Positions 63,053-64,000 of a stretch of DNA of 64,000 bases are shown piece after piece. A model generated the notes under the pieces. That model ran no database searches, was not told where the DNA came from, and worked only from the letters and a program-made list of their open reading frames with translations. The translations under genes were made by a program, and so were the position numbers. How positions within the stretch are numbered: position 1 is the first letter of the stretch; each line of letters begins with the position of its first letter. Source of the stretch: JAHBNG01 sp039028975 (GTDB taxonomy: Bacteria; Chloroflexota; Anaerolineae; Caldilineales; Caldilineaceae); NCBI GenBank assembly GCA_039028975.1, contig JBCCHB010000066.1, forward strand, positions 1 to 64,000, read 5' to 3'.

Positions 63053-64000
63053 ATGGCCCAAAGAACAAGTAAGAAAAAACCACTCACCCAGTATGAGCAA
63101 GTGCAGAAGATTCTGAACGACGCCCAGGGCAAGCATATTCCCAGTTACGATGGCTATCGCGACTTCTGGAATCGGCCCCTGGATGAGTTTAAAGAGGTCG
63201 TCATTGTCGGCCAGCGCATGATTGCAGCACCCCAGGCGCAAGATTTGCCGAGCGGCACCGAGGCAACGCCCGACGATGGCTGTTCCAGTTGTGGTTCGAC
63301 AAATGGGGTCCATCTCCCCAACTGCTGGCCCACAACGAGCAGCGGCGGCAGCAAGCGGCAGAGCGGACAAAAACGGAGTGATCGTTCTGGTCTGATTATT
63401 GGCCTCCGTGGGGAATATCCGTTTGACGGCACTATATTTCCCCGACTCCTGTGGAACGCCAGCGATGAGGTATCGGCATCGGACATCCAGGTAATTGCCA
63501 AATGGATTGACAGCGGCTGCCCGCTGGATGACCCCATACCCACCGACGCAATCGATAGCATTGATGATTTAGGTCCCCAGCGCAGTACCACCATTCAGGT
63601 TCGCGAACAGGACCATGTGGCCTTCACCAATGGTGACAAAGCCCATGACGCGTCCGCGCACCATTCCAGCATCCATGCCGATGCCAATCAGAATGTTCGA
63701 CAGCGTAAATCGGTCAGCAGCATGACGTCGGATGAGTTCAATACATTGCGGCAGGCCGTTTGGTGCATGAATCAGTATAATGATTACTATCAAGACGAGC
63801 GCAGTTGGAACTTCTGGGCGCGCATTCACGCCAATTCCTGTCAACACGGCTGGGAGCAGTTCTTGCCCTGGCATCGTCTCTACCTCTACTTCTTCGAGCA
63901 ACAGCTGCGCGACTACGATAATACCATCGTGCTGCCCTACTGGGATTGGACCAACTACTCGAAGGCGAATCGTAACACGGATAATATTGCGACGCTGGAT
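63053..64000 (+). CDS. Tyrosinase-family copper enzyme, 5' part
   Basis: 316 codons to the window edge, no stop yet. ATG 63053 with GGAGA seven bases upstream. The first 180 residues hold a cysteine-bearing segment (CSSCGSTNGVHLPNC) and an FPRLLWNASD...IAKWIDSGCP stretch. The CuA site follows: WARIHANSC, HGWEQFLPWHRLYLYFFE and VLPYWDWTNY. Tyrosinases hydroxylate phenols and oxidise catechols to quinones. No signal peptide at the start, so export, if any, would need a partner such as the Tat-exported oxidase encoded before it. Confidence 0.85.
   Translation, partial: MAQRTSKKKPLTQYEQVQKILNDAQGKHIPSYDGYRDFWNRPLDEFKEVVIVGQRMIAAPQAQDLPSGTEATPDDGCSSCGSTNGVHLPNCWPTTSSGGSKRQSGQKRSDRSGLIIGLRGEYPFDGTIFPRLLWNASDEVSASDIQVIAKWIDSGCPLDDPIPTDAIDSIDDLGPQRSTTIQVREQDHVAFTNGDKAHDASAHHSSIHADANQNVRQRKSVSSMTSDEFNTLRQAVWCMNQYNDYYQDERSWNFWARIHANSCQHGWEQFLPWHRLYLYFFEQQLRDYDNTIVLPYWDWTNYSKANRNTDNIATLD

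Overview
The window looks like a chromosome segment of a member of the Chloroflexota (Anaerolineae/Caldilineae-like). The pointers are a BTAD/NB-ARC/WD40 STAND regulator, Thr/Pro-rich linkers before SH3b and beta-propeller domains, DUF4058, DUF1385 and DUF362 proteins, a menaquinone methyltransferase and several lipoprotein propellers. This assignment comes from gene content alone. No rRNA or tRNA gene was seen.

Positions 1-19300 are an integrative element, AT-richer than the rest. It carries: (i) 362-3975, membrane and accessory genes including a SWIM-finger protein and a coiled-coil membrane protein; (ii) 4189-6966, a TraD/TraG/HerA-like coupling ATPase and a replication-relaxation family protein; (iii) 7092-14060, an unusual row of small, mostly monocistronic genes, nearly all with a hairpin leader and a strong hairpin after the stop. 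Several are tandem paralogues, and leader stems of paralogues keep their pairing while the bases change; (iv) 14111-16955, a small operon, a nested hairpin, a promoter bracketed by direct repeats, a tyrosine recombinase and a HEFRH zincin-like protein; (v) 16919-19309, an excisionase-like HTH protein and a large serine recombinase. The serine recombinase runs directly into a fragment of yifB/comM. A 7-bp word, GACGCGC, occurs at position 1, at 19294 and at the matching place in the intact yifB gene (28483-28489). This suggests site-specific insertion into a second yifB copy.

Positions 19301-27990 are a mobile-DNA scrapyard. It holds diverged yifB fragments, a complete IS701-like IS (20885-22438, 4-bp target duplication), a 190-bp MITE with the same ends (22900-23089), an IS3-type transposase relic and an enolase-superfamily relic. 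Scattered among them are an EEP-family nuclease/phosphatase, a trypsin-like protease and a small alpha/beta-barrel-like protein.

Positions 26799-59223 are ordinary chromosome: DUF4058, intact yifB, a sugar ABC transporter (two permeases and a binding protein, no ATPase), ferredoxin, a Crp/Fnr regulator, a thioredoxin-like protein, an SH3b/PQQ-propeller protein, a GT-C-like membrane protein, an RpiR regulator, a polysaccharide deacetylase, MenG/UbiE, a second methyltransferase, a class V aminotransferase, two propeller proteins, an alpha/beta hydrolase, DUF362, DUF1385 and a STAND regulator whose N-terminal domain is split off by a frameshift. Dispersed hairpin repeats lie in the gaps. Positions 59541-64000 hold four 11-bp-phased GATTGAC repeats, a Tat-exported multicopper oxidase and the start of a tyrosinase, probably one copper-oxidase operon.
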